52,304 bases of DNA from Candidatus Izemoplasma sp. (GCA_007117835.1 SKFU01000026.1:1-52304); one strand, 5' to 3'; counted from the stretch's first letter, positions 1-8,101 are shown. Translations and numbers: made by a program. The notes: generated from the letters alone by a model not told the origin.

Positions 1-665
1 GAAGTATGGTTAAATTATGGATTAAAAAGGGTGATGTCACAGTCAATGCGTGTGTTGTAAAAGACCCATCAATGACGATTGATCCAAATCACGATGTGAT
101 TGCCTTTCGTGATGAAACCATCACTTATGTTGAAAATTTCACGGTGATGATGAACAAACGTGCAGGTGTGGTCAGTGCGCGAAAAGATACCCGACATACC
201 ACTGTATTTGATGATTTAAGCCCAGCGCATCGTTACGATCATTTAAGCATCGCAGGGCGTTTGGATAAAGACACGGAAGGTTTGATAATACTGTCGACGG
301 ATGGCGACTTAATTCATCAGTTGACCCATCCGAAAAAAAATGTGTTTAAAACATATCTTGTTGTGTGTGATCGTTTAATCGATTCGGTGCAACCTTTGCT
401 TGAACCAATGACGCTTTTAGATGGTAAAAACCAACCGTATACACCACAGATGCCCATCATAGTTTTTCACAACAAAAACACGGTTGAACTTAAAATAAAA
501 GAAGGTAAATTTCATCAAGTTAAACGCATGTTTCAAGCGATTGGACATGAAGTCGTTTATTTGAAACGTACGGCGATTCATCATGTGATTTTGGATGCCA
601 CATTGAACCCTGGACAATACCGCATGTTGACAGAAATAGAGCTGGCACAATTAAGAAAAAAGTAG
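1..665 (+). CDS. RsuA/RluB-family rRNA pseudouridine synthase (5' partial)
   Basis: The product would convert a specific uridine of ribosomal RNA to pseudouridine in the cytoplasm. The reading frame is open to the left edge of the window and begins inside an S4-type RNA-binding domain (IKKGDVTVN), so the true start lies upstream; the ATG at 6 is probably internal. The catalytic signature GRLDKDTEGL is present about 84 residues after that ATG, with the expected catalytic Asp in RLD. The motif MMNKRAGVVSA just before it is the usual entry to the catalytic domain of this family. The C-terminal KEGKFHQVKRMFQAIGHEV block is also typical of the RsuA/RluB/RluE/RluF group. Which uridine is modified cannot be told from the sequence. 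The gene converges on the cysteine desulfurase operon and shares a hairpin with it. Confidence 0.88.
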   Translation, partial: SMVKLWIKKGDVTVNACVVKDPSMTIDPNHDVIAFRDETITYVENFTVMMNKRAGVVSARKDTRHTTVFDDLSPAHRYDHLSIAGRLDKDTEGLIILSTDGDLIHQLTHPKKNVFKTYLVVCDRLIDSVQPLLEPMTLLDGKNQPYTPQMPIIVFHNKNTVELKIKEGKFHQVKRMFQAIGHEVVYLKRTAIHHVILDATLNPGQYRMLTEIELAQLRKK

Positions 666-690
666 TCATTTCAAAGCTGAAATGACTACT
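651..690 (-). terminator. Rho-independent terminator of the cysteine desulfurase operon
   Basis: A perfect 13-bp inverted repeat (arms 661-673 and 678-690, loop AAGC) lies between the convergent genes. On the minus strand it is followed by a T-rich tract (complement of 651-660), so it terminates the minus-strand operon. There is no T tract on the plus side. The desulfurase stop codon (686-688) is inside the stem. Confidence 0.8.
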
Positions 691-1831
691 CAATTAATGC
701 AACTTCAGAACGGATGATTGACTTTAAGACATCGACTGTATATTCGATGTCTTTTTCTTGCATCGTTTCAGCAATGGAAAAACGCATTGAGCCTTTAATA
801 TAGTCATTAGGAACATTCATGGCCCTTAAAACATGGCTGGGCTCGATGCTTTCAGAGTCACAAGCACTGCCTAAAGTTACGAAAATATTGCGTTGGTTTA
901 AAGCAAAACTCAGCACTTGAGCATCTTGATCTTTGAAACCTATATTCAGTGTTGCGAGTAATCTTGGTTGATTAAGTGACGGTCCGTTTAATCGATAATC
1001 AAGTCCAGATTCATTGAGCTTTCTAAGTAAGTGATGTGCCAAATGATTGGTTTTGTTTTCCCGAACATCTAAATTTTCAATCGTTTCTTTTAATGCCGTT
1101 TCCATTCCAATAATACCAACAAGGTTTTCTGTCCCTGCGCGCAGTTTGAACTCATGCTGCCCACCATGCATCTGTGGGATGATTTCTACGCCTGGTTTTT
1201 TATAAAGTAGGCCTGCGCCTCTTGGACCAAAAAATTTATGGGCACTAAAACTTGCCAAATCGCAACCTAGCGCGGTTAAATCAATGTGTTTATGCAGTGG
1301 CACTTGAACCATATCTAAATGCAGTAAGGCACCATGTGACTTTGTGAGTTTTTTGATGGTATCAATGTCTTGAACTGTGCCGACTTCATTGTTCGCATAG
1401 ATAATCGAAACCAATGCAACGTGATGCTTTTTCAATGTTTCTTCGAGAATAGCTAAATCCAAATAGCCACGTGTATCCACGGGAATGTAATGAACTTTAA
1501 CCCCGAGTGTTTCTAAAAAAGCAGTTGTGTAAGATACTGAGTGATGCTCAATCGTTGAGGTGATGACATCACCACCACGATTGGCATAATACACACCCTT
1601 AAGGGCTAAATTGTTAGCCTCAGTCCCTGAACTTGTAAAAATAATTGATTGACGGTCAACATTCAACATAGAGGCAATATTTCTTTTTGCTTGATTCATT
1701 CGTTTACGGGCTTGAATGCCTAGTGTGTGTAAGCTTGAGGGGTTCGCATAATAGGTGTTTAAAGCATCATGCATGACCTTGATAACCGATGAACTGGGTG
1801 GTGTGCTGGAGGCGTTATCAAAATATATCAT
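686..1831 (-). CDS. Cysteine desulfurase, NifS/IscS-type
   Basis: A PLP-dependent class V aminotransferase-fold enzyme that removes sulfur from L-cysteine to give alanine and an enzyme persulfide, used for Fe-S clusters or tRNA thiolation. The 381-residue length is normal. SFSAHKFFGPRGAGLLY contains the PLP lysine (K199), and TEANNLALKG and the HH pair at 96-97 match the cofactor site. The catalytic cysteine is C324 in GSACDSESIEPSHVL. It is the last gene of a three-gene minus-strand operon, starting 4 bases after the stop of the small unknown gene; the sequence AAAGGATGA supplies both that stop and the ribosome-binding site. No thiI, iscU or sufU gene is adjacent, so the sulfur acceptor cannot be inferred from this window. 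Confidence 0.93.
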   Translation of the reverse strand: MIYFDNASSTPPSSSVIKVMHDALNTYYANPSSLHTLGIQARKRMNQAKRNIASMLNVDRQSIIFTSSGTEANNLALKGVYYANRGGDVITSTIEHHSVSYTTAFLETLGVKVHYIPVDTRGYLDLAILEETLKKHHVALVSIIYANNEVGTVQDIDTIKKLTKSHGALLHLDMVQVPLHKHIDLTALGCDLASFSAHKFFGPRGAGLLYKKPGVEIIPQMHGGQHEFKLRAGTENLVGIIGMETALKETIENLDVRENKTNHLAHHLLRKLNESGLDYRLNGPSLNQPRLLATLNIGFKDQDAQVLSFALNQRNIFVTLGSACDSESIEPSHVLRAMNVPNDYIKGSMRFSIAETMQEKDIEYTVDVLKSIIRSEVALIE

Positions 1832-1835
1832 CGAA

Positions 1836-2120
1836 TCATCCTTTCTTATGAATGCGTATTTTCATCACATCGTCAACATCAAGAAATCCGAGTACATCAG
1901 GGTAATCTTTACCCTCGATGGTATTGTTTTCTCCAAATAAACTGAGTAATTCTTCAGCAAACTCTTTGACGATAAACGATTGGTGGATGATACAAGGATT
2001 GTCGTCATCAAAAAGTTCTATGCTGCGCTTGATAATCTCATTGTGGTGCACAGGCAGGTTAAGAATTTTTCCTTTAAAAAGTGTTACATCATTCATTTCT
2101 ATGATAATTTTGGTTTTCAT
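1836..2120 (-). CDS. Small conserved-looking protein of unknown function
   Basis: A 94-residue acidic protein that I do not recognise. It begins MKTKIIIEMNDVTLF and has one cysteine (in DDDNPCIIHQ), no signal peptide and no membrane segment. An upstream in-frame start exists at 2141, but the ATG at 2118-2120 has an AGGGGGG ribosome-binding site about 8 bases away and overlaps the stop of the preceding gene as TAATG, which suggests translational coupling. It is sandwiched between a secreted thioredoxin/CcdA fusion and a cysteine desulfurase, so a link to thiol or sulfur chemistry is possible, but this is context only. Confidence 0.75.
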   Translation of the reverse strand: MKTKIIIEMNDVTLFKGKILNLPVHHNEIIKRSIELFDDDNPCIIHQSFIVKEFAEELLSLFGENNTIEGKDYPDVLGFLDVDDVMKIRIHKKG

Positions 2121-3334
2121 TAAAACAACCCCCCTAACCATTGAATGAGTGAAATGTCAAGCACATCGAAGAGGAAGTAAAACATCATTAAGAAAAAGAA
2201 AATGCTGGTCGCAAGTTTAATCATTGGGAGTCGTTCTCTAATAAAGTTTGAAATCCCCATAATGTTACGCGAATAAATGGCAATGCTCGCAATCACAATT
2301 AACGGAAGAACAAAGATGATATTAAATACAAACAAGTAGATGTAACCTGTGGTTGGATGTACAGAACGAATGCTTATCAAAATTAATCCGTAGACTTGTC
2401 CAGTGCACGCAGCTTCAGTAAACGCCACGACAACACCGATTAAAAACGGGATACCAATGGCTAAAAACGTACGTTTAACACTCGGTTTTTCGTCTGTGAT
2501 TGCGCGTGTGAACTTAGACATAAACCGTTTATTAAAAGCCTGTATAAATTGCGGTAATTGATTTTTTACTTTACTGTAATCTTGTTTTCTTGTGACCATA
2601 AAGTCATAAAATGTAATGGCAAACAAGACCAAACAGAGTGCTGCAAAACCAATGTAAAGCCCAGTTTGAACGGTATTGATTTGAGCTGCATAGGTTTGCA
2701 TGAGTGTAAACAAGAAGATACCGATTAAGAAGTAAGTTATAAAAATTGCACCGATATAAGATAAACTGATCATTAACAATGTCTTTCTGTCTTTTAAAAC
2801 CCCGACCATTGATATAAACATCAACAACATCGCAATCGCGCAAGGATTGACACTGTCAATTAACCCAGCAACAATAACGCGCAACAACCCAGAAAAACCC
2901 GTTAAGGAAATATACTCGTCAGGGACGTTCAACAATTGATTTTGCGCGCTTGCGAACAAATCACCCCGATAATAGGCATTGATAATCGCTTGACCACCGA
3001 AATAATAATCCTCCCCAGCAAACATTAATGGCGTATAACGTTGTCTTGCAGGTACGCGGTAAAAATCACTGTACGCACTCATTCTTTCGATGTTTTCATC
3101 ATAACGCAAATCTTTAATGATAATGGTAACGCCTTGTGCTTCAAGTAACGGCAGTATCCCGGCATCATCGATTGCTTGGCAACCCTCGCAGTTCTCAACA
3201 TAGAAATAAACTATTGTTGGACCATCTTGGACCTCTAAAGACAGATTTAAACTATCCGCATGAACCACTTCGGTCGGTCCAAAAAATAAAAGTATTGCAA
3301 GCGCTAAGAATATAAACCGTGCAGTTTTTTTCAT
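2120..3334 (-). CDS. Signal peptide + thioredoxin-like domain fused to CcdA/DsbD-like membrane domain
   Basis: The protein (404 residues from the preferred ATG at 3334; an ATG 5 codons upstream lacks a good ribosome-binding site) starts with a signal peptide, MKK followed by a hydrophobic stretch ending near VHA. A thioredoxin-like extracellular segment follows with a CEGC pair (C49, C52) in YFYVENCEGCQAID. The C-terminal half has about six membrane segments with the CcdA/DsbD-type motifs IDSVNPCAIAML and TEAACTGQVYG, each carrying one conserved cysteine. Proteins of this type pass electrons from cytosolic thioredoxin through the membrane cysteines to an outside thiol acceptor. It is the first gene of the operon and is translationally coupled to the next gene. 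The outside substrate is not known. Confidence 0.85.
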   Translation of the reverse strand: MKKTARFIFLALAILLFFGPTEVVHADSLNLSLEVQDGPTIVYFYVENCEGCQAIDDAGILPLLEAQGVTIIIKDLRYDENIERMSAYSDFYRVPARQRYTPLMFAGEDYYFGGQAIINAYYRGDLFASAQNQLLNVPDEYISLTGFSGLLRVIVAGLIDSVNPCAIAMLLMFISMVGVLKDRKTLLMISLSYIGAIFITYFLIGIFLFTLMQTYAAQINTVQTGLYIGFAALCLVLFAITFYDFMVTRKQDYSKVKNQLPQFIQAFNKRFMSKFTRAITDEKPSVKRTFLAIGIPFLIGVVVAFTEAACTGQVYGLILISIRSVHPTTGYIYLFVFNIIFVLPLIVIASIAIYSRNIMGISNFIRERLPMIKLATSIFFFLMMFYFLFDVLDISLIQWLGGLF

Positions 3335-3384
3335 AGTGAGTAGCCTCATTTCAAAGTCAAGTTTGTTAGAAATATTCCGTCTAA

Positions 3385-3390
3385 ATTATA
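3385..3390 (-). promoter_or_regulatory. Probable -10 box of the thioredoxin/CcdA operon
   Basis: On the minus strand the sequence reads TATAAT about 50 bases upstream of the start codon at 3334. I see no good -35 hexamer at 16-18 bases. The 3335-3517 gap otherwise holds only the divergent ylbF promoter. Confidence 0.4.
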
Positions 3391-3492
3391 ACAAAAAAAC
3401 ACGTAAAAGTCCTAGATATTAGTAAAAAAACCATAATTTCTAAAGAAACCATTTTAATCGATTCTCATGGCTTTCTAAAACGTCTTAGATTA

Positions 3493-3513
3493 TGGTATAA
3501 TACTACCGGTGAT
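3493..3513 (+). promoter_or_regulatory. Extended -10 promoter with near-leaderless start, ylbF
   Basis: TGGTATAAT (TATAAT at 3496-3501) is followed after exactly 6 bases by GGTGAT (3508-3513), then the ATG at 3518. If transcription starts the usual 7 bases downstream of the -10, the mRNA begins at the ribosome-binding site itself, leaving a leader of about 10 bases. Confidence 0.6.
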
Positions 3514-3517
3514 AATA

Positions 3518-3886
3518 ATGAATCAAACGACGATTGAAAAGGCTTATGAACTCATTGATGAAATAAAGCAATCTAAACCGTATCAAGCATTTATTGAGGT
3601 TAATAACCAAATTGCACAAGACAGTAATATAAAACTGTTGATTGACGTTTTTCAAACGGCTCAAGAACACTATTACAGCGTCAAACAGTATGGGACACAC
3701 CATCCCGATTATGCACGCTATTCAAAACAACTTATCGACGCTAAAGAAACCTTATATAACAATCCATTAGTAAAAGAGTATAAGCAACTAGAAAAAGCAT
3801 TGCAACAGACATTAGATACGATTGCTGCTGAACTAAGTCACGCTGTATCTAAGTATATTAAAACACAAACATCCATAAAAATTTAA
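3518..3886 (+). CDS. ylbF: YlbF/YmcA family protein
   Basis: A 122-residue, mostly helical soluble protein of the YlbF/YmcA family. In Bacillus these proteins form a complex with YaaT that assists RNase Y-dependent mRNA processing and influences competence and biofilm formation. The family pattern is seen in the N-terminal helix (AYELIDEIKQSKPYQAF) and the long amphipathic helices around YSKQLIDAKETLYNNPLVKEY. A GTG start at 3509 is in frame, but GGTGAT (3508-3513) is better read as the ribosome-binding site of the ATG at 3518. The gene is directly followed by ylbG, as in Bacillus, which supports the assignment over YmcA. Confidence 0.82.
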   Translation: MNQTTIEKAYELIDEIKQSKPYQAFIEVNNQIAQDSNIKLLIDVFQTAQEHYYSVKQYGTHHPDYARYSKQLIDAKETLYNNPLVKEYKQLEKALQQTLDTIAAELSHAVSKYIKTQTSIKI

Positions 3887-3904
3887 TGATGTGAGGTCGA
3901 CTAA

Positions 3905-4162
3905 ATGTTAAAACGTATGTGTCTAATTATTTATTTTAAAAACCCAAAAGTACTGAAAGATCTTAAAAAGATCGGGAACATTACATACTTTCACAAGAAA
4001 CGTCGCTACGCAGTGATGTATGTAAACCAAGAAGAAACAGAAAAAATGATTGAGCGTATAAAACAGCTCAAGTACGTTAGAAATATCGAAGAAAGCGCAC
4101 TTGATCAAAGCCAGTACGAAATCGAATTCAATGTTAAGCAAAAAACCTTGACAGACGATTAA
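3905..4162 (+). CDS. ylbG: YlbG family protein (DUF2129)
   Basis: An 85-residue basic protein matching the YlbG/DUF2129 family, whose function is unknown. The recognisable pattern is a hydrophobic strand ([19 protein letters not shown]), then [17 protein letters not shown] and a helix ending in KYVRNIEES. It lies 18 bases after ylbF with a GAGGTCG motif before the start. Its 3' end carries the strong promoter of rpsP. Confidence 0.85.
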   Translation: MLKRMCLIIYFKNPKVLKDLKKIGNITYFHKKRRYAVMYVNQEETEKMIERIKQLKYVRNIEESALDQSQYEIEFNVKQKTLTDD

Positions 4163-4175
4163 AACCGTGCTATAC
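4147..4175 (+). promoter_or_regulatory. Strong sigma-A-type promoter of rpsP-khpA
   Basis: TTGACA (4147-4152), 17-base spacer, TATACT (4170-4175), with an extended TGC element directly before the -10. The -35 lies inside the end of ylbG. This is near-consensus, as expected for a ribosomal protein operon. Confidence 0.85.
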
Positions 4176-4208
4176 TCCTTTAGGAACGAAAACAAGGAGG
4201 ATATAAAT

Positions 4209-4475
4209 ATGGCTGTTAAACTACGTTTACAACGCTTCGGAACACATAAACGTCCTTACTATCGCTTAGTTGTTGCGGATTCACGCATGAAACGCGATGG
4301 ACGTTACTTAGAAATCATTGGGACCTATGATCCCACAACCCAACCAGAAACGGTTACAATTAACGAAGAGCGTGTTATGATTTGGTTAGCTCAAGGTGCG
4401 CAACCAACAGACACAGTAAAAAATCTATTTACGAAACAAGGTATTATTGCAAAATTTCGCCAACAAAATAAATAG
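4209..4475 (+). CDS. rpsP: 30S ribosomal protein S16
   Basis: An 88-residue small-subunit protein needed for 30S assembly. The sequence [19 protein letters not shown] and the blocks [22 protein letters not shown] and [11 protein letters not shown] are diagnostic of S16. The ATG at 4209 is preceded by AAGGAGG at a normal distance; a longer in-frame reading from 4167 would start in the promoter and is rejected. It is the first gene of a short transcript with khpA; ffh, which precedes rpsP in Bacillus, is not adjacent here. Confidence 0.97.
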   Translation: MAVKLRLQRFGTHKRPYYRLVVADSRMKRDGRYLEIIGTYDPTTQPETVTINEERVMIWLAQGAQPTDTVKNLFTKQGIIAKFRQQNK

Positions 4476-4493
4476 TAGAGGGTGTGACAAACC

Positions 4494-4742
4494 ATGGCTG
4501 TGAATTATGAAAAGCTTATCAAGGATTTGGTAACCCCGTTAGTGATACATCCTGAAGATTTAGAAGTGAAATGCTTATCAGAAGATGATCACATGATTAC
4601 GATGCAAGTGATGGTTAACACAGATGACTTGGGTCGTGTCATCGGTAAAAATGGCCGCATTGCGAACGCAATTCGAACCATAGCCTATGCCAGCGCATCA
4701 CGTCAACATAAAAAAATTACAATCAACATCGATGCTTTTTAG
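4494..4742 (+). CDS. khpA: KH-domain RNA-binding protein KhpA
   Basis: An 82-residue single KH-domain protein. The nucleic-acid-binding loop is visible as GRVIGKNGRIANAIRTI (GxxG = GKNG). In Gram-positive bacteria KhpA pairs with KhpB (Jag/EloR) and binds many RNAs, with effects on cell-wall growth and small-RNA function. It lies 18 bases after rpsP, the usual order, and the pair is closed by a strong terminator, so unlike Bacillus it does not run on into rimM. Confidence 0.92.
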   Translation: MAVNYEKLIKDLVTPLVIHPEDLEVKCLSEDDHMITMQVMVNTDDLGRVIGKNGRIANAIRTIAYASASRQHKKITINIDAF

Positions 4743-4767
4743 GCTGTCATTCCAGACAGCTTTTTTT
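4743..4767 (+). terminator. Terminator after khpA
   Basis: 6-bp GC-rich stem GCTGTC / GACAGC (4743-4748 and 4755-4760) with a 6-base loop and seven T residues. Confidence 0.88.
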
Positions 4768-4768
4768 C

Positions 4769-4797
4769 TTGTTTATCGAATGTAAAATCGGTACAAT
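4769..4797 (+). promoter_or_regulatory. Promoter of the ABC transporter genes
   Basis: TTGTTT (4769-4774), 17-base spacer, TACAAT (4792-4797), immediately after the khpA terminator. It would start a transcript through natA, natB, rimM and trmD. Confidence 0.6.
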
Positions 4798-4825
4798 ATA
4801 AGTATCATAACTCAGGAGGTCTTAG

Positions 4826-5611
4826 ATGGAAACGCTGCGTGTTCAAAACATTAGAAAAACCTTTAAACTATCAAAAAAACAATGTAAAATTGAACAAACT
4901 GAGACAAAATTGAAAGTTGCAGTCGATGATGTAACTTTTACAGCATATCCGGGTGAAATATTTGGGTTACTTGGACCGAATGGCGCAGGTAAAACAACCG
5001 TTATGCGCTGTATTGCAACGCTGATTAAAGCGGATAAAGGTGATATATTCGTTGGCGCGCATAGCGTGCTAACACAAAGTCACACTGTACGTAAAAAACT
5101 TGCGTTTTTAACGCATGAACTCAAACTAGAAGATCATTTCACGCCGAACTTTCTTTTCAAGTATTTTTCACGTTTACATGGCGTTGAAGACGCAATCGCG
5201 CTTGAAAGAAAGACCGAGTTGTTTAACCGATTTGGTATCGATAAATTTCAAGAAGTTAAAGTCGCTGATTTATCGACTGGAATGAAACAAAAAATATCCA
5301 TCGCGATTTCTTTAGTGCATGACCCCGATGTGATTATTTTTGATGAACCGACCAATGGTCTTGATATTTTAACCGCAAAAACTGTCACCGATTACTTACT
5401 TAATTTGAAAGACCGAGGTAAGACAATCATTTTATCTACGCATATTTTACAGGTTGTTGAAAAAATGTGTGACCGTGTTGCCATTATCATTGATGGAAAA
5501 ATTCAAGTGTGTGATACCTTAGACGATTTACTGACAGCGAATAAAAACGAAGATTTGGAATCACTATTTTTTAAGTTGATGCTGCAGACCTCAGGTGAAT
5601 CATATGCGTAA
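4826..5611 (+). CDS. ABC transporter ATP-binding protein, NatA-like
   Basis: A 261-residue ATPase subunit that powers the membrane partner encoded next. Visible motifs are Walker A GPNGAGKTT (residues 50-58), the signature LSTGMKQK (149-156), Walker B VIIFDE (169-174), the D-loop TNGLD, and the switch histidine in STH (206). Between the first strand and Walker A there is an insertion rich in Lys, Gln and Thr (about residues 15-30), which is also found in NatA-type proteins. NatA-NatB of Bacillus exports sodium; other members export drugs or peptides, so the substrate here is not proven. A GGAGG ribosome-binding site lies before the ATG. Confidence 0.88.
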   Translation: METLRVQNIRKTFKLSKKQCKIEQTETKLKVAVDDVTFTAYPGEIFGLLGPNGAGKTTVMRCIATLIKADKGDIFVGAHSVLTQSHTVRKKLAFLTHELKLEDHFTPNFLFKYFSRLHGVEDAIALERKTELFNRFGIDKFQEVKVADLSTGMKQKISIAISLVHDPDVIIFDEPTNGLDILTAKTVTDYLLNLKDRGKTIILSTHILQVVEKMCDRVAIIIDGKIQVCDTLDDLLTANKNEDLESLFFKLMLQTSGESYA

Positions 5612-6788
5612 TGTATGGACGATATTTAAAAAAGAAATATACCGTGTTGTGAGTGATAAACGTTTGGTTATAACAATTTTTTTAGTCCCAGGATTAACAA
5701 TTTATTTGATGTATTCTATACTTGGCAATGTCATTCAAGATCAAATCACATCGGTTGATGAACATCGAACAATAATTCAACAAGTGAACATGCCTAATGA
5801 GTTTAAAACACTATTTGAAACACAATACTCAGTCGATATTCAACCACTAACTTTGACGACTGATGAAGCGATTAATGATGCAATAATGGATGGACGTGTG
5901 GATGTCATTCTACGGTTTGATTCTGATTTTGAAATCGCCATTGAAACGATGAACACAGTGCCTCAAATTGAAGTATTTTTTAACCAGAGTCGTCAAAATT
6001 CAAGCATGGGTTTTTCCCGAGTTCTCAGTGTTGTTAATCAATACCGAGAAATAAAAGTGATAGATCGCTTGAGTGATCCTAATGATTACTTCGTGTTTAA
6101 TGTACACAGCGAGAATATTATGGATGAATCGGTTGCGACTGGACAAGGTGTTGCAATGTTACTCCCGATGTTGGTTGTTATCTTCTTGTTCGCAGGCGCA
6201 ATGAGTATCGGTCCTGATGCGATTGCAGGTGAAAAAGAACGTGGCACGATTGCAACATTACTCATCACGCCGATTAAACGCCGCGACATTGCTTTAGGAA
6301 AAGTCTTAAGTTTGGCAGTACTATCATTTGCCAGCGCACTGTCTTCTTTTATTGGCGTGTTGTTTAGTTTGCCGACATTACTTCAACTGGATGGCGACCA
6401 GGCAAATATGGGCATCTATGGTTTTCAAGAATATGTCGCGATCTTACTGGTATTAATGTCGACAGTGCTCTTTATTGTGGGTATTATTGCTGTGATTAGT
6501 GCGTATGCAAAAACAATAAAAGAAGCCTCTATGCTGATTATGCCACTGTACTTTATAGCGATTATTGTGGGGATACTTAATTCCTTCTCAACGGATACTC
6601 ACACCGATTTGTGGATTCATTTTGTGCCAATATATGGCAGCATCAACCTGTTATCGAATATATTTATGTTTAACTGGCAAATGCTGCACCTTATTGTTAT
6701 TATTGTGACATCAGTAATCTATACAGGCATTTTCGTCATGATATTGAATCGCATGTTTCAATCAGAAAAAATTATGTTTAAAAAATAG
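5604..6788 (+). CDS. ABC-2 type exporter permease, NatB-like
   Basis: A membrane permease (394 residues) with one N-terminal segment (about residues 20-40), a large outside domain up to about residue 190, and five C-terminal membrane segments. The cytoplasmic motif GEKERGTIATLLITPIKRR is typical of the NatB/COG1668 ABC-2 family. The ATG at 5604 is preferred to a GTG at 5595 because GGTGA just upstream serves as ribosome-binding site; the gene overlaps the ATPase gene by 8 bases, which suggests coupled translation. The pair sits between khpA and rimM, two genes that are normally close to each other. Confidence 0.85.
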   Translation: MRNVWTIFKKEIYRVVSDKRLVITIFLVPGLTIYLMYSILGNVIQDQITSVDEHRTIIQQVNMPNEFKTLFETQYSVDIQPLTLTTDEAINDAIMDGRVDVILRFDSDFEIAIETMNTVPQIEVFFNQSRQNSSMGFSRVLSVVNQYREIKVIDRLSDPNDYFVFNVHSENIMDESVATGQGVAMLLPMLVVIFLFAGAMSIGPDAIAGEKERGTIATLLITPIKRRDIALGKVLSLAVLSFASALSSFIGVLFSLPTLLQLDGDQANMGIYGFQEYVAILLVLMSTVLFIVGIIAVISAYAKTIKEASMLIMPLYFIAIIVGILNSFSTDTHTDLWIHFVPIYGSINLLSNIFMFNWQMLHLIVIIVTSVIYTGIFVMILNRMFQSEKIMFKK

Positions 6789-6806
6789 TATGGTGGGGTG
6801 AAATAT

Positions 6807-7307
6807 ATGTATATAGCCATTGCGACTATTGCCAAACCGCATGGATTAAAAGGCAGTGTACGGGTAAAAACTGACAGTGATTTCAAAGAAGAGCGTTATC
6901 AAATTGGTAATCAATTGTTCATCCAAACACCTAAAGGAAAAATCACTGTGACAGTATCGGGTTTTTTTGAAAAGGGTCGTTATGATGTATTGAGTTTTAA
7001 TGAGTTTGATACAATCGAAATGGTTGAACCCTTAAGAAATTGTGTGATTGAGATACACCAAGACACACGTCAAGCATTAAAAGAAGATACGTATTATTTC
7101 AGTGATTTAGAAGGATTGAACGTGTATCAAAACAATCACCATGTGGGTACCGTTAAAAACGCTTATGAAGTGCCGCAAGGGACGATGTTACGTGTTGTTA
7201 AGCTTGATAAAAAAGAAGCGTTAATACCTTTCTTAAAACAGTTTGTGACTGCGGTTAATCTTGATGAAAAGCGCATTGATATCACAGATTATGAGGGGTT
7301 AATATGA
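6807..7307 (+). CDS. rimM: Ribosome maturation factor RimM
   Basis: A 166-residue factor that binds S19 in the 30S head and helps 16S rRNA maturation. The N-terminal RimM domain is shown by MYIAIATIAKPHGLKGSVRV, and the C-terminal PRC-barrel by YYFSDLEGLNVY and EALIPFLKQFV. The start at 6807 is preferred over a GTG at 6798 because the GTG lies in the GGGGTGA ribosome-binding site. It follows the ABC permease by 18 bases without a promoter and overlaps trmD as ATGA. Confidence 0.93.
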   Translation: MYIAIATIAKPHGLKGSVRVKTDSDFKEERYQIGNQLFIQTPKGKITVTVSGFFEKGRYDVLSFNEFDTIEMVEPLRNCVIEIHQDTRQALKEDTYYFSDLEGLNVYQNNHHVGTVKNAYEVPQGTMLRVVKLDKKEALIPFLKQFVTAVNLDEKRIDITDYEGLI

Positions 7308-7990
7308 TTATTGATGTGTTGACTTTATTTCCGGATATGATTCATCCGGTGATTCATCAATCAATTATTGGCCGTGCAATATTAGAAGAAAAAGTTGAGA
7401 TTCGTGTGATTGATTACCGTGAATATAGTGAAAACAAACATAAAAAAGTCGATGACTCACCTTATGGTGGTGGTGCGGGAATGGTTTTAACAGTACAACC
7501 CGTTGTTTCCGCACTCGAACAGATTCCAGGATATCAAGAAGCGACCAAAATATTAATGACGCCACAGGGAGTACCTTATGCTCAAAAAACGGCACATAAA
7601 CTTGCCTTAAAAAAACATCTCATTATTTTGTGTGGTCATTATGAAGGGTATGATGAGCGTATCCGGGACTATTTCGATCTTGAAATTTCGATTGGTGATT
7701 ATGTGCTAACAGGAGGCGAATTATCAGCACTGGTTGTCGTTGACAGTGTGATTCGCTTGATTCCCAATGTGTTAAATAATGCCGGAAGCGCGGTTGAGGA
7801 TTCATTCAGTGATGGGTTACTTGAGTATCCTCACTATACAAGACCACCAGAATTTAGAAATCAAAAAGTACCTGAAGTTTTACGCTCTGGTAATCACGAA
7901 AAAATAAAGCAATGGCGTTACGAGCAATCACTCAAGCGAACAATAGAGCGCCGTCCTGATTTATACAAAGTGTATCTTAAAAAAAAGTGA
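7304..7990 (+). CDS. trmD: tRNA (guanine-N1-)-methyltransferase
   Basis: Methylates G37 in tRNAs with G at position 36, preventing +1 frameshifting. The 228-residue length and the trefoil-knot SPOUT motifs SPYGGGAGMV, LCGHYEGYDERI and SIGDYVLTGGELSALVV are diagnostic. It overlaps rimM by 4 bases (ATGA). It ends with TGA, one of the proofs that TGA is a stop here. The rplS promoter starts within 10 bases of its stop. Confidence 0.97.
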   Translation: MIIDVLTLFPDMIHPVIHQSIIGRAILEEKVEIRVIDYREYSENKHKKVDDSPYGGGAGMVLTVQPVVSALEQIPGYQEATKILMTPQGVPYAQKTAHKLALKKHLIILCGHYEGYDERIRDYFDLEISIGDYVLTGGELSALVVVDSVIRLIPNVLNNAGSAVEDSFSDGLLEYPHYTRPPEFRNQKVPEVLRSGNHEKIKQWRYEQSLKRTIERRPDLYKVYLKKK

Positions 7991-7996
7991 AAAGTA

Positions 7997-8025
7997 TTGC
8001 CTTGTTAAAGTGTTTATGCTATAAT
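7997..8025 (+). promoter_or_regulatory. Promoter of rplS
   Basis: TTGCCT (7997-8002), 17-base spacer, TATAAT (8020-8025) with an extended TGC. It gives rplS its own transcript with a leader of about 70 bases. Confidence 0.75.
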
Positions 8026-8044
8026 CATATGCGCTGTAAAACAA

Positions 8045-8078
8045 CCTGTTCCGCTGGATCACCATATCTATGAACAAG
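8045..8078 (+). ncRNA. Probable L19 autoregulatory leader
   Basis: The rplS leader can fold as an outer helix TGTTC / GAACA (8047-8051 with 8072-8076) and an inner helix TGG / CCA around ATCA, separated by internal loops CCGC and TATCTAT. The position and shape fit the L19 leader described in Bacillota, where excess L19 is thought to bind its own mRNA. The match is from memory of the motif, not from a covariance search. Confidence 0.5.
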
Positions 8079-8101
8079 TGAAGAAAAATAGGAGTGATAT
8101 T

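Noticed and set aside
1755-2148. Plus-strand open frames opposite the desulfurase start and the small unknown gene
   Set aside because: They lie antisense to the coupled minus-strand genes and lack ribosome-binding sites and family features.
7988-7990. Possible TGA=Trp code of mycoplasmas
   Set aside because: TGA ends trmD, pheS and mazG at family-typical lengths, and Trp is written TGG throughout.
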